From contig CAZGKW010000039.1 of assembly GCA_964526295.1 (NCBI GenBank), positions 1 to 41,525 of the forward strand: a DNA stretch of 41,525 bases, written 5' to 3'. This DNA comes from CAZGKW01 sp964526295 (GTDB taxonomy: Bacteria; Planctomycetota; Phycisphaerae; FEN-1346). The translations under genes and the position numbers were made by a program. Shown piece after piece: positions 24,507-33,427 of the stretch. A model generated the notes under the pieces. It was not told the DNA's origin, did no database searches, and saw only the letters and a list, made by a program, of their open reading frames with translations. The first letter of the stretch is position 1, and every line of letters starts with the position of its first letter.

Positions 24507-26691
24507 GCCGAGGCATCTGCCCGTCGCACCCGGCCCGGCAGCCGCCGGGCCGCGTCGTCCGCCAGGCACCCGGCCGGCGCCGGCCCGTCCCGGTCGGCTG
24601 GTCGGGTCCCTCGTGGCGGTGGCAGGGGCCCTGGCGGCCGTCCACGCTTCGGCGGACCTCGCGCCCTGGCTGGAGGGTCCGTGGGAGGAGCGTCGCGTCG
24701 TCGACGCCGTCGTCAAGACCCCCGTCGCGGCCGAGGGGGACGAGGTCGCCGTCGCAGACTTCTTCAGCGGCGGGTTGGTCCGGCCCGACGGCCGCGACGT
24801 TCGAGTGGCCGACGCCGAAGGGCGGTTCGTGTCGCACCGGGTCCTTCAGATGGGCCCGGGCGACCTCGTCCGCGTGGCATTCGCCGTCTCGCCCGGCGTC
24901 GAGCGCTACTACGTCTACTACGGCAACGAGTCGGCCGACCCCCCGCCGCCGTGGCGGCCGAAGCGGGGCGTGCTTCTGGAGGCCCGGCGGTGGAAGAACG
25001 GGGACCTCGGGCGCCTGACGGCCGTGCGGGACGCCTGGCAGCGGGCCCCCGCCCTCGGGGCCGACTTCGTCCCGAACGTGTCGCTTGGGTTCAACCCGTT
25101 TGCCGACAGCAGCGTGCCGGTCGTCTTTCGCTTCGTCGGCTTCTTCCGTGCGGATGAGGCGGGGCGGTACCAGGTCGCCACCTCCAGCGACGGACCGTCG
25201 TGGGTCCTGGTGGACGGCGAGGAGGTCGTTTCGTGGCCCGGCCAGCACGGCGCGACCAGCCGGGCCCGCCACACGAAGCCGGTGTCACTGACGGCCGGCG
25301 TCCACCGCCTCGACTACTGGTACGTCAACCCCGGCGGCCAGGTGATCGCCGTGGCGGCCTGGCGCCGCCCGGGGCAGACCCGCTACGAGGCCATTCCGCC
25401 CTCGGCGTTCCTGCCGGTCGTCGAGGCGTCGCTCGTCGAGCGCGACGTCAAGGGCCGTCGTGTCGTGGCGGACTTCTTCCCGGAGAAGGCCGGCCAGACG
25501 TGGTGGCCCGACCATTACGCCGTCCGCGTCCGCTTCCGGAACCTCTCCCGCGGCGTCAGCCGGCGGCATGGCGGGAGCTTCCGCTGGGACTTCGGAGACG
25601 GCCAGACCAGCACGGAGGCCGAGCCCGACCACGTCTACTTGGCCCACGGCGACTACAAGGTGGCCCTGCGGGTGTCGCGCGGCGCGATGAACCACACGTT
25701 CGAGACGACGGTCCGCGTCGAGCCCGACTGGTATAAGCAGACCAGCCGTCACGTGGAGCCGAGGGGCCGGTACGCCCACGCGGTCGCGGAATACGACCTG
25801 GCGGCGCTCGAGACGGACGGCCTGGTCCACGCGGCCGACCTTTTCGCCATTGAGGAGCTTCGCGTTCCGACCATCAAGGCGGCGGGGCTGCTGGCCCTGA
25901 AGCGGGACGACCTGCCGGAGCCCCAGGCCCTTCAATACGGACGGCTTCTGGGCGAGCAGCTCCTGGCTGCCGACCGGCCGCAGGAAGCCCTTGAGGCGTA
26001 TCGTCGGATCGAGCAGCGTCTCAAGTCGCCCGCACGCCGGGCCGAGATGGCCGCCCGGGCCGCCGGCGTCCTCCTCAACCACCTGCATCGTTACGACCAG
26101 GCGGAGGCCGAGTTTCGGCGCGTTCTCGACACCTTCGCCACCATCCCGGGCCGGATCGTCCGGCAGGCCCACATCGGCATCGGCGACGTCCGGCGCCACG
26201 AAGGGAAGACCGACGAGGCCCGGCAGGCCTACGCCGAGGCCGAACGGATCGACCTGAAGTCACGCGGCCCAAAGCACGAGGCCATCCGCATCGGCACGCT
26301 GGCCCGGTACGTCGAGGACCACACCCGCGAGGGTCGGTGGGAGTGGGTCCACCGGTACCTCGACGAATGGGCCTGGGAGTTCCCCGAGGAGAAGCTCAAG
26401 GGCCACTGGTCGTACCTCCGCGGGAAGGCTCTGGCGGCCCAGGGGAAGTGGGCCGACGCCCTCCGTGAGGCCCATGACCTCCTGGCGTGCAATCCGCAGA
26501 GCGCGTACGCGGTGCGGCTGCTGGTCCTGGCTGCCGAGTGCCAGGAGAAGCTGGGGCAACGTGACCGGGCCCGCCTGATGCTCCAGACGGCCGTCGAGGA
26601 CTACCCGGAGGATCCCCACCGGGAAGAGGCACGGGCGAAGCTTACCGCGCTGGGCGGCCCGCTTGTCACCGAAGGCGCTTCGTCCCCCTGA
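24457..26691 (+). CDS. Exported PA14-PKD-TPR protein
   Basis: A large, probably exported protein. After an Arg/Pro-rich N-terminus and a hydrophobic segment ending in HASA before DLAPW (about residue 68), a PA14-like carbohydrate-binding domain is seen (GFFRADEAGRYQVATSSDG...WVLVDGEEV...HRLDYWYVNPGG). A PKD-like Ig domain (FRWDFGDGQTST...VYLAHGDYKVALRV) follows, then TPR-like helical repeats from about residue 490 (QEALEAYRRIEQRL, YDQAEAEFRRVLDTF, DEARQAYAEAERI, KWADALREAHDLLACN). The GTG start at 24457 overlaps ompH by 50 nt and gives an odd 46-residue N-region; GTG 24613 is an alternative but lacks basic residues. It is likely an envelope protein for glycan or protein binding; the function is unproven. 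Confidence 0.8.
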   Translation: MTTRQPRPEGRRRPRAEPRHLPVAPGPAAAGPRRPPGTRPAPARPGRLVGSLVAVAGALAAVHASADLAPWLEGPWEERRVVDAVVKTPVAAEGDEVAVADFFSGGLVRPDGRDVRVADAEGRFVSHRVLQMGPGDLVRVAFAVSPGVERYYVYYGNESADPPPPWRPKRGVLLEARRWKNGDLGRLTAVRDAWQRAPALGADFVPNVSLGFNPFADSSVPVVFRFVGFFRADEAGRYQVATSSDGPSWVLVDGEEVVSWPGQHGATSRARHTKPVSLTAGVHRLDYWYVNPGGQVIAVAAWRRPGQTRYEAIPPSAFLPVVEASLVERDVKGRRVVADFFPEKAGQTWWPDHYAVRVRFRNLSRGVSRRHGGSFRWDFGDGQTSTEAEPDHVYLAHGDYKVALRVSRGAMNHTFETTVRVEPDWYKQTSRHVEPRGRYAHAVAEYDLAALETDGLVHAADLFAIEELRVPTIKAAGLLALKRDDLPEPQALQYGRLLGEQLLAADRPQEALEAYRRIEQRLKSPARRAEMAARAAGVLLNHLHRYDQAEAEFRRVLDTFATIPGRIVRQAHIGIGDVRRHEGKTDEARQAYAEAERIDLKSRGPKHEAIRIGTLARYVEDHTREGRWEWVHRYLDEWAWEFPEEKLKGHWSYLRGKALAAQGKWADALREAHDLLACNPQSAYAVRLLVLAAECQEKLGQRDRARLMLQTAVEDYPEDPHREEARAKLTALGGPLVTEGASSP

Positions 26692-26751
26692 GCCTGCCGG
26701 TGCGAGGCCCGCCCCGGGGTGAGCCTGGGGCATCTCCCCACGTCCGGCGTC

Positions 26752-28317
26752 CTACCGGTGGACCTCCAGACCTGCCAGGCCCGGGTACGCCTGCCCGTCG
26801 ATGGCGATCCGAAGTGATGCGAAGCGGATGACCGCGCCGAAATCGACGATCAGAACGTCGTGGCCTCCGAAGGTCGGGGTGGGCACGGCGAAGGGGCGGC
26901 CGCCGTTGAGGCTGATCGCGGCGTTGCCCCACGGGTCGGCCTTCGGGCTGGAGCTGCGGTTGAAGAGCAGCAGGTATCGGCCCTGGACGGGCGGGTTCCA
27001 CACGGCCTGGAAGGTGCCCTTGGGGCCGTTCAGCGTCCAGGCGTCGCCGGTCCGGGCGCCGTCGAAGACGTTCTCCGGTCGGCGGTTGCCGTAGAAGCTA
27101 GACGCCGTCGCCGTGCCGCCCCGGGCCACGTTGTTCTGCGGGGGGAACTTCGCGGCGTAGCGCTTCGCGAACTCCTTCGCCGAGACGACCGTCGGTTTCG
27201 GGTCGGGCAGGGGCGCGCGTCCGGAAGTCGACAGGCGTGCCAGCCCTTCCGCCGCCTGATCGAGGGCATCCTGGACCTCGGTTCGGGCCTCGTCCTGGGC
27301 CGGGTGCTTCTCCAGGAACGCCCGGTAGTAACCGGTCGCCTTCAGGAGCATCCTGACGCGGGCCTCCGGGCTGGCTTCGCCGGCCAGGTCACGGTACCAG
27401 TCGCCGAGGCCCCGGCAGGCCCCTTCGTTGAGGGCGTCGTGGCTGATGGTGGCGGCGACGACGAAGTGGCGGGTCTTGTCGTCTGGCGGGATGTAGGGTT
27501 CGGCCTTCTCCGGCTGGTCCAGCTCGACCACGTACAGGTGGACCAGGCGGCGCCGGGCCTGGGCGTCCTCGGGGTCGAGGAGAAGCTGGTTCCTGAGTCG
27601 CTCGGCTTCCTGGGCGGCCTCGGCCCGAGCCACCGCTTGCCGGAGCTTGGCCTGGACCTCTTCCTTGGTGAAGCGGGTTTCGGTGCGCACGAAAGACATC
27701 ACGCTGACGGCCCGCCGGTAGAGGCCGGCGGCCCCGTCGTAGTCCGTGCGCTCGACGAGGTCGTCGGCTCGACGGACGCAGGCATTGACGAGACGCCGAC
27801 CGGCATCGATCCGCTCGTCGCCGCGTGTCCGGGCGTAGAGTTCCTCGTGGAGCGAGAAGATCGCGTCCTCGTAGTCGGGCCGCTTGCCGGGCTCCAGACG
27901 ACCCAGGCGACGAAGCGCCCGGATGGCGGCCAGGTAGCCGGTAGGGTGCTTCGTGCCGAGCTCGTAGGCCTTTGCGCAGAGGAGGCGTTCGAAGGCGGCG
28001 TCTCGGGTGCGCCGCGAGAGACTGGCCACCATCTTGCCGGCCAGCTCGGCATCATCCAGCGTCGCCCGGCTCAGGACGGCCTTCTCGATGCGCGGGCCCC
28101 AGGTCGCGTCGAACTGCTGGCGGGCCGCGTCGGCGGCGTCGGCGGCACTCACCGGCGCCGCACCAGATGGTGTCGGGTCCTTCGGCACGGCGGCTGTTGC
28201 CCCGGCCGGCGCTGCAAGGACGATCGCGGCGGCGAGAGACAGCGCAACCGGCAGCGGCAAGGCGCTCCGTCCCCCCGCCGTTGGGGGGACCGCCCCGCCT
28301 GTCGTCTCGGGCCTCAT
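26752..28317 (-). CDS. Exported helical-repeat protein with C-terminal sugar-binding-like domain
   Basis: A 521-residue protein with a signal peptide (LPVALSLAAAIVLAAPAGATA). The middle is alpha-helical and resembles TPR repeats (YDGAAGLYRRAVSVMSF, AEAAQEAERLRNQLLLDPEDAQARRRLVHLYVVE, LLKATGYYRAFLEKHPAQDEARTEVQDAL). The last about 120 residues (NNVARGGTATASSFYGNRRPENVFDG...VLIVDFGAVIRFASLRIAIDG) resemble galactose-binding or F5/8-type C (discoidin) folds. ATG 28317 fits the GGAGAG Shine-Dalgarno; a GTG at 28323 is too close to it. It faces the PA14-PKD-TPR gene, with 60 nt between the stops. Binding partners are unknown. Confidence 0.72.
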   Translation of the reverse strand: MRPETTGGAVPPTAGGRSALPLPVALSLAAAIVLAAPAGATAAVPKDPTPSGAAPVSAADAADAARQQFDATWGPRIEKAVLSRATLDDAELAGKMVASLSRRTRDAAFERLLCAKAYELGTKHPTGYLAAIRALRRLGRLEPGKRPDYEDAIFSLHEELYARTRGDERIDAGRRLVNACVRRADDLVERTDYDGAAGLYRRAVSVMSFVRTETRFTKEEVQAKLRQAVARAEAAQEAERLRNQLLLDPEDAQARRRLVHLYVVELDQPEKAEPYIPPDDKTRHFVVAATISHDALNEGACRGLGDWYRDLAGEASPEARVRMLLKATGYYRAFLEKHPAQDEARTEVQDALDQAAEGLARLSTSGRAPLPDPKPTVVSAKEFAKRYAAKFPPQNNVARGGTATASSFYGNRRPENVFDGARTGDAWTLNGPKGTFQAVWNPPVQGRYLLLFNRSSSPKADPWGNAAISLNGGRPFAVPTPTFGGHDVLIVDFGAVIRFASLRIAIDGQAYPGLAGLEVHR

Positions 28318-28413
28318 GGCCACTCTCCACGCGTGGTGCCCGGCGTCCGCATCCTTGTATTCCGGCCGGGGAAGACCGGTTTCGCAAGAAAAGCGGAGAC
28401 CGCGGCCGGTCCG

Positions 28414-29775
28414 TCACTTCAGGCCGTAGTCCTTGATCTTGCGGTAGAGCGTCCGCTGTCCGATCCCGAGGATTTCGGCGGCCTGCTGACGGTTGCCGTC
28501 GGTCATGTCCAGCGTCCGCTGGATGAGGACGCGTTCGGCATCCTCGAGGCTGATGCCGGGCTGGAGGGCCGCGGCAGGGGCCGGCTCGGACTGGTCGTGG
28601 ATCTCCGAGGGAATGTTGCCGACGTCGAGGGTGTCGCTCTGGGCCAGGACGAGCATCGTCTCGAGCGTGTTGATCAGTTCGCGGACGTTTCCGGGCCAAT
28701 CGTAGCCGGCCAGGATCCGCTGGGCCTCGAGGGTGATTCCGGCCACGTTCTTGCCGTGCTCGTGGGCGAGGCGGCCGAGGTAGTGCTCGATCAGCAGGGG
28801 GATGTCCTCGCGTCGCTCCCGCAGCGGCGGCAGGCAGATCCGGACGACCTTGAGGCGGAAGTAGAGGTCCTCGCGGAAGGTGCCCTTCTCCACGAGGTTG
28901 TCGAGGTTCTGGTTCGTGGCGCTGATGAGCCGCACGTCGACGCGGCGGGGTTCGTTCGAGCCGACGCGGGTGATCTCGCCGTCCTCGATGACCCGCAGGA
29001 GCTTGATCTGGGTGGCGGCGGGCATGTCCCCGACCTCGTCGAGGAAGAGCGTCCCCCCGTCGGCATGCTCGAAGCGTCCTTTGCGAGGGGCCAAGGCCCC
29101 CGTGAAGGCCCCCTTCTCGTGGCCGAACAGCTCGCTCTCCAGGATGCCCTCGCTGAGGGCCGCGCAGTTCAGGGCGACGAAGTTCCCGTTGCGCCGCTTG
29201 GAGTTGTTGTGGATGGCCTTGGCCACGAGTTCCTTGCCCGTGCCGCTCTCGCCCTGGATGAGCACGGTCGTGTCGGTGGGGGCGATCTGCTGGCAGACCT
29301 GAATGACCCGTTCGATAGCCGGGCTGTGGCCGATGATGCCCTCGAACCCGAACCGCTCGTCGAGCTGCTCGCTGCGGCGGACCAGGCGGCGGTGCTCCAG
29401 GGCCTTGGCCACGCGGTCCCGCAGCTCCGACAGGTTCAGCGGCTTCGTGATGTAGTCGGAGGCCCCCTCCCGCATGGCCTCGACGGCCGTCTCGATCGTC
29501 CCGTGCCCCGTGACCATGATGACCTCGGTGCTCGGGTCGACCTGCTTGGCGGCCCGGAGGATCTCCATGCCGTCGACGTGGTGCATTACCAGGTCCGTAA
29601 CGACGAGGTCGAAGCCGTCCGTCTGCATGACCTGGAGGGCGCGGCGGGGCTCGGTGACGACGACGCAGGCGTGGCCGACCCGCTGGAGGGCCTCGGCGAC
29701 GGCGTCGGCCTGGGGCCGATCGTCCTCGACGATCAGGACGCGTCCGCGGTCGGGCTCGCCGGTCTGATCAGCCAT
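28414..29775 (-). CDS. Sigma-54-dependent response regulator (NtrC family)
   Basis: A 453-residue transcription activator. The receiver domain has acidic pair D18/D19, phosphoacceptor D61 (LVVTDLVM), T89 and K111. The AAA+ domain has Walker A GESGTGKE (175-182), the sigma54-contacting GAFTGA (222-227), Walker B LFLDEVGD (243-250) and the arginine-finger region FREDLYFRL. The C-terminal Fis-like helix-turn-helix is NRQQAAEILGIGQRTLYRKIKDYG. ATG 29775 is chosen (an ATG at 29787 adds four residues). It overlaps the kinase gene by 8 nt, forming a two-component system. Its target genes and signal are not visible here. Confidence 0.94.
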   Translation of the reverse strand: MADQTGEPDRGRVLIVEDDRPQADAVAEALQRVGHACVVVTEPRRALQVMQTDGFDLVVTDLVMHHVDGMEILRAAKQVDPSTEVIMVTGHGTIETAVEAMREGASDYITKPLNLSELRDRVAKALEHRRLVRRSEQLDERFGFEGIIGHSPAIERVIQVCQQIAPTDTTVLIQGESGTGKELVAKAIHNNSKRRNGNFVALNCAALSEGILESELFGHEKGAFTGALAPRKGRFEHADGGTLFLDEVGDMPAATQIKLLRVIEDGEITRVGSNEPRRVDVRLISATNQNLDNLVEKGTFREDLYFRLKVVRICLPPLRERREDIPLLIEHYLGRLAHEHGKNVAGITLEAQRILAGYDWPGNVRELINTLETMLVLAQSDTLDVGNIPSEIHDQSEPAPAAALQPGISLEDAERVLIQRTLDMTDGNRQQAAEILGIGQRTLYRKIKDYGLK

Positions 29776-30601
29776 CGCTTGATGCACCGTTCTGGAGGTC
29801 GCGGGCGGCCGGGAGGCGGATGGTGAACCGCGTGCCGCGGCCCGGCTCGCTGTGGACCTCGATTTCGCCGGCGTGCTCGAGCATGATCCGCCGCACCGTG
29901 GGCAGACCCAGGCCGGTCCCTTCCTCTCGGGTAGAATAGTAGGGCCGGAAGATCTTGTCCAGGTGTTCGGGGGCGATGCCGACGCCCGTATCGGTGACCT
30001 GGATCGACACGCCGGCCGGGTCGCGGCGGGAGCTGACCATCAGTTCGCCGCCTTCGGGCATGGCGGCCTCGGCGTTCAGGATGAGGTTCGCCAAGGCTTG
30101 CTTCATGAGTCGCCGGTCCATGGCGACGACGGGCAGCCCGTCGGCCAGGTCGACCCGCAGGCGGACCCCGGACCGCTCCAGGCGGTCAGCGTAGAACTCG
30201 ACCACCTCCTCCAGAAGGTCGTTGACCGGCTGGGCTTCGAGCCGAACGTCCATCTTTCCGGCGAACCGGAGGAAGCTGTCGAGGATCTCCTGGAGCCGCC
30301 GGCCTTCCTGCTCGATCGTCGCGAGGCGGGCCAGCGTCCGCTTGTCGGTCGGCCGGCCGGGGCGGTCGAGGTCTTCCCGGAGGAGCTGGAGGTTCAGATT
30401 CAGCGTCGAGAGGGGATTGCGGATCTCGTGGGCCAGTCCCCCCGTCATCGTGCCGACGTAGGCCAGGTGTTCGGCGGCACGGGCCCGGCGTTCGGAGCGG
30501 CGGGCCCGGCGCTCCGCCCGCTTCAGCAGCCACCAGGCAACAGGGACTGCGGCGGCGACGCCGGTGACCACGCCGATCAGGATGGCCGCGAGCGGGTGCA
30601 C
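29768..30601 (-). CDS. Sensor histidine kinase
   Basis: A 277-residue kinase with a single N-terminal TM (about residues 4-26), then a basic linker and HisKA domain with phosphorylated H58 in GGLAHEIRNPLSTL. The catalytic domain has N-box NLILNAEAAM, G1 DTGVGIAPE and G2 GTGLGLPTVRRI. There is no obvious extracytoplasmic sensor domain, so the signal may be cytoplasmic or membrane-derived. GTG 30601 is preceded by GAGGAG. The NtrC-type regulator follows, overlapping by 8 nt. It is a ZraS/AtoS/NtrB-like partner by arrangement; the specific stimulus is unknown. Confidence 0.92.
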   Translation of the reverse strand: MHPLAAILIGVVTGVAAAVPVAWWLLKRAERRARRSERRARAAEHLAYVGTMTGGLAHEIRNPLSTLNLNLQLLREDLDRPGRPTDKRTLARLATIEQEGRRLQEILDSFLRFAGKMDVRLEAQPVNDLLEEVVEFYADRLERSGVRLRVDLADGLPVVAMDRRLMKQALANLILNAEAAMPEGGELMVSSRRDPAGVSIQVTDTGVGIAPEHLDKIFRPYYSTREEGTGLGLPTVRRIMLEHAGEIEVHSEPGRGTRFTIRLPAARDLQNGASSDG

Positions 30602-30631
30602 CCACGTCTCCTCGATCGAACCAGCGGCGGC

Positions 30632-30654
30632 GGGGGCCGATCCGGTTGGCCCCC
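30632..30654. terminator. GC-rich hairpin upstream of the kinase gene
   Basis: GGGGGCC (30632-30638) pairs perfectly with GGCCCCC (30648-30654), with a 9-nt loop. On the plus strand TTT follows; on the minus strand, where the genes lie, there is no U-tract. It may end pnp readthrough or be structural only. A smaller stem (GCCCC/GGGGC, 30760-30774) lies nearer the pnp stop. Confidence 0.35.
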
Positions 30655-30798
30655 TTTGGACGAGGAGTGTCCCTCCGGTCAGATCGTGGCCCTAACCGAG
30701 GTCCGAGGACCCGTCGCCGAAGCGTCCATACGGGGGACGCACGGGAGCGGAGCGCGGCAGCCCCGAGGCGGGGCCGCACCCGATGCATTGCCCGTCGC

Positions 30799-32913
30799 CT
30801 AGGACGACGTTTCGGCCGGGCTGCCCTCCTCGCGGAGGGCGGCCTTCCGGGACAGCTTGACGCGGCCCTGGTCGTCAACGTTGATGACCTTGACGCGGAC
30901 CGTGTCGCCGATCTTCAGAACGTCCTCGACCTTGTCGACGTACTTGTCGGCAAGCTCGGAGATGTGGCACATGCCGTCCTGGCCGGGCAGGATCTCGATG
31001 AACGCCCCGAAGCTCTTGATGCTGACGACCTTGCCGGTGTAGACCGTGCCGACCTTGACCTCCTCGGTGAGGCTTTCGACGATCTGGCGGGCCTTTTCGG
31101 CGGCGTCGGCGTCGACGCTGGAGACGGTGACCGTCCCGTCGTCCTCGACCTCGACGCGGGCGCCCGTGTCGGCCTCGATGCCCTTGATGGTCTTGCCGCC
31201 GGGCCCGATGAGTTTGCCGATCTTGTCGGGGTCGATGCGGAGTTGGATGAGGCGGGGTGCGTGGCGGCTGATCTCGGCCCGCGGCCGATCGATCGTCTCG
31301 AGCATCTTGCGAAGGACCTCGATCCGCACCTCGCGGGCCTTGAAAAGGGCTCTGCGGCAGGTATCGAGGCCGATCCCGGCGACTTTCAGGTCGAGCTGGA
31401 TGCCCGTGATGCCCTTCTGCGTGCCGGCGACCTTGAAGTCCATGTCGCCGACGTGGTCCTCCTCGCCCTGGATGTCGACGAGGAACACCTCCCGCTCGGC
31501 GTCGTGGGCCCGGCCGATGCTGATGCCGGCCACGGGATTCGAGATCGGGACGCCGGCGTCCATGAGGCTGAGGGTGGCCCCGCAGACGGTGGCCATCGAG
31601 CTGGAGCCGTTCGATTCCATGATGTCGGAGACGATGCGGCAGGTGTAGGGGAACTCATCCGGGCCGGGCATGACGCAGGAGATGCATTTCTCGGCCAAGG
31701 CCCCGTGGCCGATATCCCGCCGCCTCGGGCCCCGCATCATCTTGGCCTCGCCCACCGAGAACGGGGGGAAGTTGTAGTGCAGCATGAAGGGCTTACGGTA
31801 TTCCTCGAGCAGCCCGTCGATGATCTGCTGGTCTTCGACGGTGCCGAGCGTCGTCACCACCAGGGCCTGCGTTTCGCCGCGGGTGAAGAGGGCCGAGCCA
31901 TGGGTTCTCGGCAGGACCCCCACCTCGCAGGTGATCGGGCGCAGCTGGTCGGGCGTCCGGCCGTCGGTTCGTTGGCCGTCGAGGACCATCTTGGTCACGA
32001 GCCGGTCCTCGACGTTTTCCCAGGCCCGCTTGAACTCGGCGGGGGTCCATTGGGCCGACTCGGGATCGGGTCCCAGGACGGCCTCGCGGACGCGGTCGGC
32101 CACGTCACGGGTGGCCCGCTGACGGTCCTGCTTTCCGGGGACCTGTTTGGCGGCGCGGAGGTCGTCGAGCCCCGCCCGCTCGATGGCCGCTTCGAGTTCG
32201 GCGGTGTCGCGGGGCGGTTCCCAGGCCGGTTTCTCGACGCCCGCCGCCTGCACCAGCTCGTGCTGCATCTCGAGGATCGTCGCCAGGGGGCCCATGGCGA
32301 ACTCCATGGCCTCGGCCACGCGGTCCTCGGGGACCTCCTTGCCCTCCAGTTCCATCATGAGGGTCCGGTCCTCGACGCAGGCGACCGTCAGGTCCATCTG
32401 GGCGTCTTCCCGCTGGTTGTGCGTCGGGTTGATGACGAACTCGCCGTCGACCAGGCCGATGCGGACGCCCCCGATGGGGCCGCCCCACGGTATGGGGGAA
32501 AGGCCCAGCGCCGCGCTGGCCCCGACCATGGCCAGCATGTCCGGGTCGTTCTGCTGGTCGGCGCTCAGGACGAGGGCCACGATCTGGACCTCGTCCTTGT
32601 ACCCGTCGGGAAACAGCGGGCGGAGGGACCGGTCGACCATCCGGCAGGTGAGCGTCTCCTTGGCGCTGGGCCGACCCTCTCGTTTGAAGAACCCGCCGGG
32701 GATCTTCCCGGCGGCGTAGGTGTACTCCCGGTATTCGACCGTCAGGGGGAAGAAGTCGATGCCTTCCCGGGGCTCCGCCGACGTGGCCGTGACCTGCACG
32801 ACCGTGTCGCCGTACTGCAAGACGGCGCTTCCGTGCGCCTGCTTGGCCATGCGTCCCGTCTCGATGGAAAGGGTCCGGCCTCCGATTTCTCGTTCGACTC
32901 TTGTCACTGCCAT
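30799..32913 (-). CDS. pnp: Polyribonucleotide nucleotidyltransferase
   Basis: PNPase is a phosphorolytic 3'-5' exoribonuclease of the degradosome. The 704-residue product has two RNase PH domains, the second with the active-site stretch VDIQGEEDHVGDMDFKVAG that matches the E. coli D486/D492 region. A KH domain (KIGKLIGPGGKTIKGIE, with GPGG as the GxxG loop) and an S1 domain (GTVYTGKVVSIKSFGAFIEI) follow. ATG 32913 with GGAG six bases upstream is chosen; a TTG at 32925 would add four residues. It follows rpsO on the same strand, the widespread rpsO-pnp arrangement, with a long hairpin in the gap. Confidence 0.97.
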   Translation of the reverse strand: MAVTRVEREIGGRTLSIETGRMAKQAHGSAVLQYGDTVVQVTATSAEPREGIDFFPLTVEYREYTYAAGKIPGGFFKREGRPSAKETLTCRMVDRSLRPLFPDGYKDEVQIVALVLSADQQNDPDMLAMVGASAALGLSPIPWGGPIGGVRIGLVDGEFVINPTHNQREDAQMDLTVACVEDRTLMMELEGKEVPEDRVAEAMEFAMGPLATILEMQHELVQAAGVEKPAWEPPRDTAELEAAIERAGLDDLRAAKQVPGKQDRQRATRDVADRVREAVLGPDPESAQWTPAEFKRAWENVEDRLVTKMVLDGQRTDGRTPDQLRPITCEVGVLPRTHGSALFTRGETQALVVTTLGTVEDQQIIDGLLEEYRKPFMLHYNFPPFSVGEAKMMRGPRRRDIGHGALAEKCISCVMPGPDEFPYTCRIVSDIMESNGSSSMATVCGATLSLMDAGVPISNPVAGISIGRAHDAEREVFLVDIQGEEDHVGDMDFKVAGTQKGITGIQLDLKVAGIGLDTCRRALFKAREVRIEVLRKMLETIDRPRAEISRHAPRLIQLRIDPDKIGKLIGPGGKTIKGIEADTGARVEVEDDGTVTVSSVDADAAEKARQIVESLTEEVKVGTVYTGKVVSIKSFGAFIEILPGQDGMCHISELADKYVDKVEDVLKIGDTVRVKVINVDDQGRVKLSRKAALREEGSPAETSS

Positions 32914-33009
32914 CTTGCGCTCCAACCTTTCTCGTGCCGACTGATTCGTTCGTTCACGTCCCCTGCCGCCTGTCGCTCAACGTATCGCCAGGATAAGGTC
33001 TATGAAGTC

Positions 33010-33056
33010 ACCGGTCGCGCGCGGTGCCCCCGTGATTGGGGCGCCGCGCGGCCGGT
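33010..33056 (-). promoter_or_regulatory. Long hairpin between rpsO and pnp
   Basis: Plus-strand 33010-33030 and 33038-33056 form an imperfect inverted repeat of about 19 bp with a small bulge and a 7-nt loop, abutting the rpsO stop codon. There is no U-tract after it on the minus strand. E. coli has an RNase III-cut hairpin upstream of pnp through which PNPase controls its own expression; this is a candidate analogue. Confidence 0.6.
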
Positions 33057-33320
33057 CTACTTGCGGATGCCGAGGCGTTCGATGACGGCCTGATACCGGC
33101 CGCGGTCCCGACTCATGAGGTACTTCAAGAGGCTGGCCCTGCGTCCGACCATCTTCAGGAGGCCCCGCCGCGATGAGTGGTCCTTGCGGTGGGCCTTCAG
33201 GTGGTCGGTGAGGTGCTGGATCCGTTCCGTCAAGAGGGCGATCTGGACTTCCGGCGACCCGGTGTCGCTCTCGTGTACCCGGAACTCCTCAATGAGCTCC
33301 TGCTTCCTGCTATCGGTCAC
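33057..33320 (-). CDS. rpsO: 30S ribosomal protein S15
   Basis: S15 is a primary binder of 16S rRNA helix 22. The 87-residue product begins MTDSRKQELIEEFRVHESDTGSPEVQIALLTERI and continues with LTDHLKAHRKDHSSRRGLLKMVGRRASLLKYL, all diagnostic. The start is GTG 33320, with the strong Shine-Dalgarno AAAAGGAG 7 nt upstream; the longer frame upstream is leader sequence. It is the first gene of the rpsO-pnp pair. Confidence 0.97.
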   Translation of the reverse strand: MTDSRKQELIEEFRVHESDTGSPEVQIALLTERIQHLTDHLKAHRKDHSSRRGLLKMVGRRASLLKYLMSRDRGRYQAVIERLGIRK

Positions 33321-33421
33321 GCGGATTCTCCTTTTCCGACACACGGGATACGGGAGGCGACCACTCCCGCACCCGACCCTCTGAGGCGTCGGTCCGAGGT
33401 ACACGCCCACCCCCGGACCAG
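33321..33421 (-). promoter_or_regulatory. rpsO 5' leader with two hairpins (possible S15 autoregulatory RNA)
   Basis: The predicted 100-nt leader folds into two stems: GGTCC/GGACC (33391-33419 on the plus strand, extended inward with one mismatch), starting at the predicted transcript 5' end, and CGGGAG/CTCCCG (33351-33369) just before the Shine-Dalgarno. S15 represses its own mRNA through varied leader structures in several phyla. No conserved consensus was tested here. Confidence 0.4.
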
Positions 33422-33427
33422 CCCCTC

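Noticed and set aside
26692..26751. Possible bidirectional terminator between the convergent exported-protein genes
   Set aside because: Only weak 5-bp stems (GCCCC/GGGGC, TGGGG/CCCCA) and no T-tract are present.
26860..29826. Very long plus-strand open frame over the exported protein and response regulator genes
   Set aside because: It is the antisense shadow of well-supported minus-strand genes, Val/Gly/Asp-rich and without domains.
30646..33093. Long plus-strand open frame opposite pnp
   Set aside because: It is the antisense of pnp, which has all PNPase motifs.
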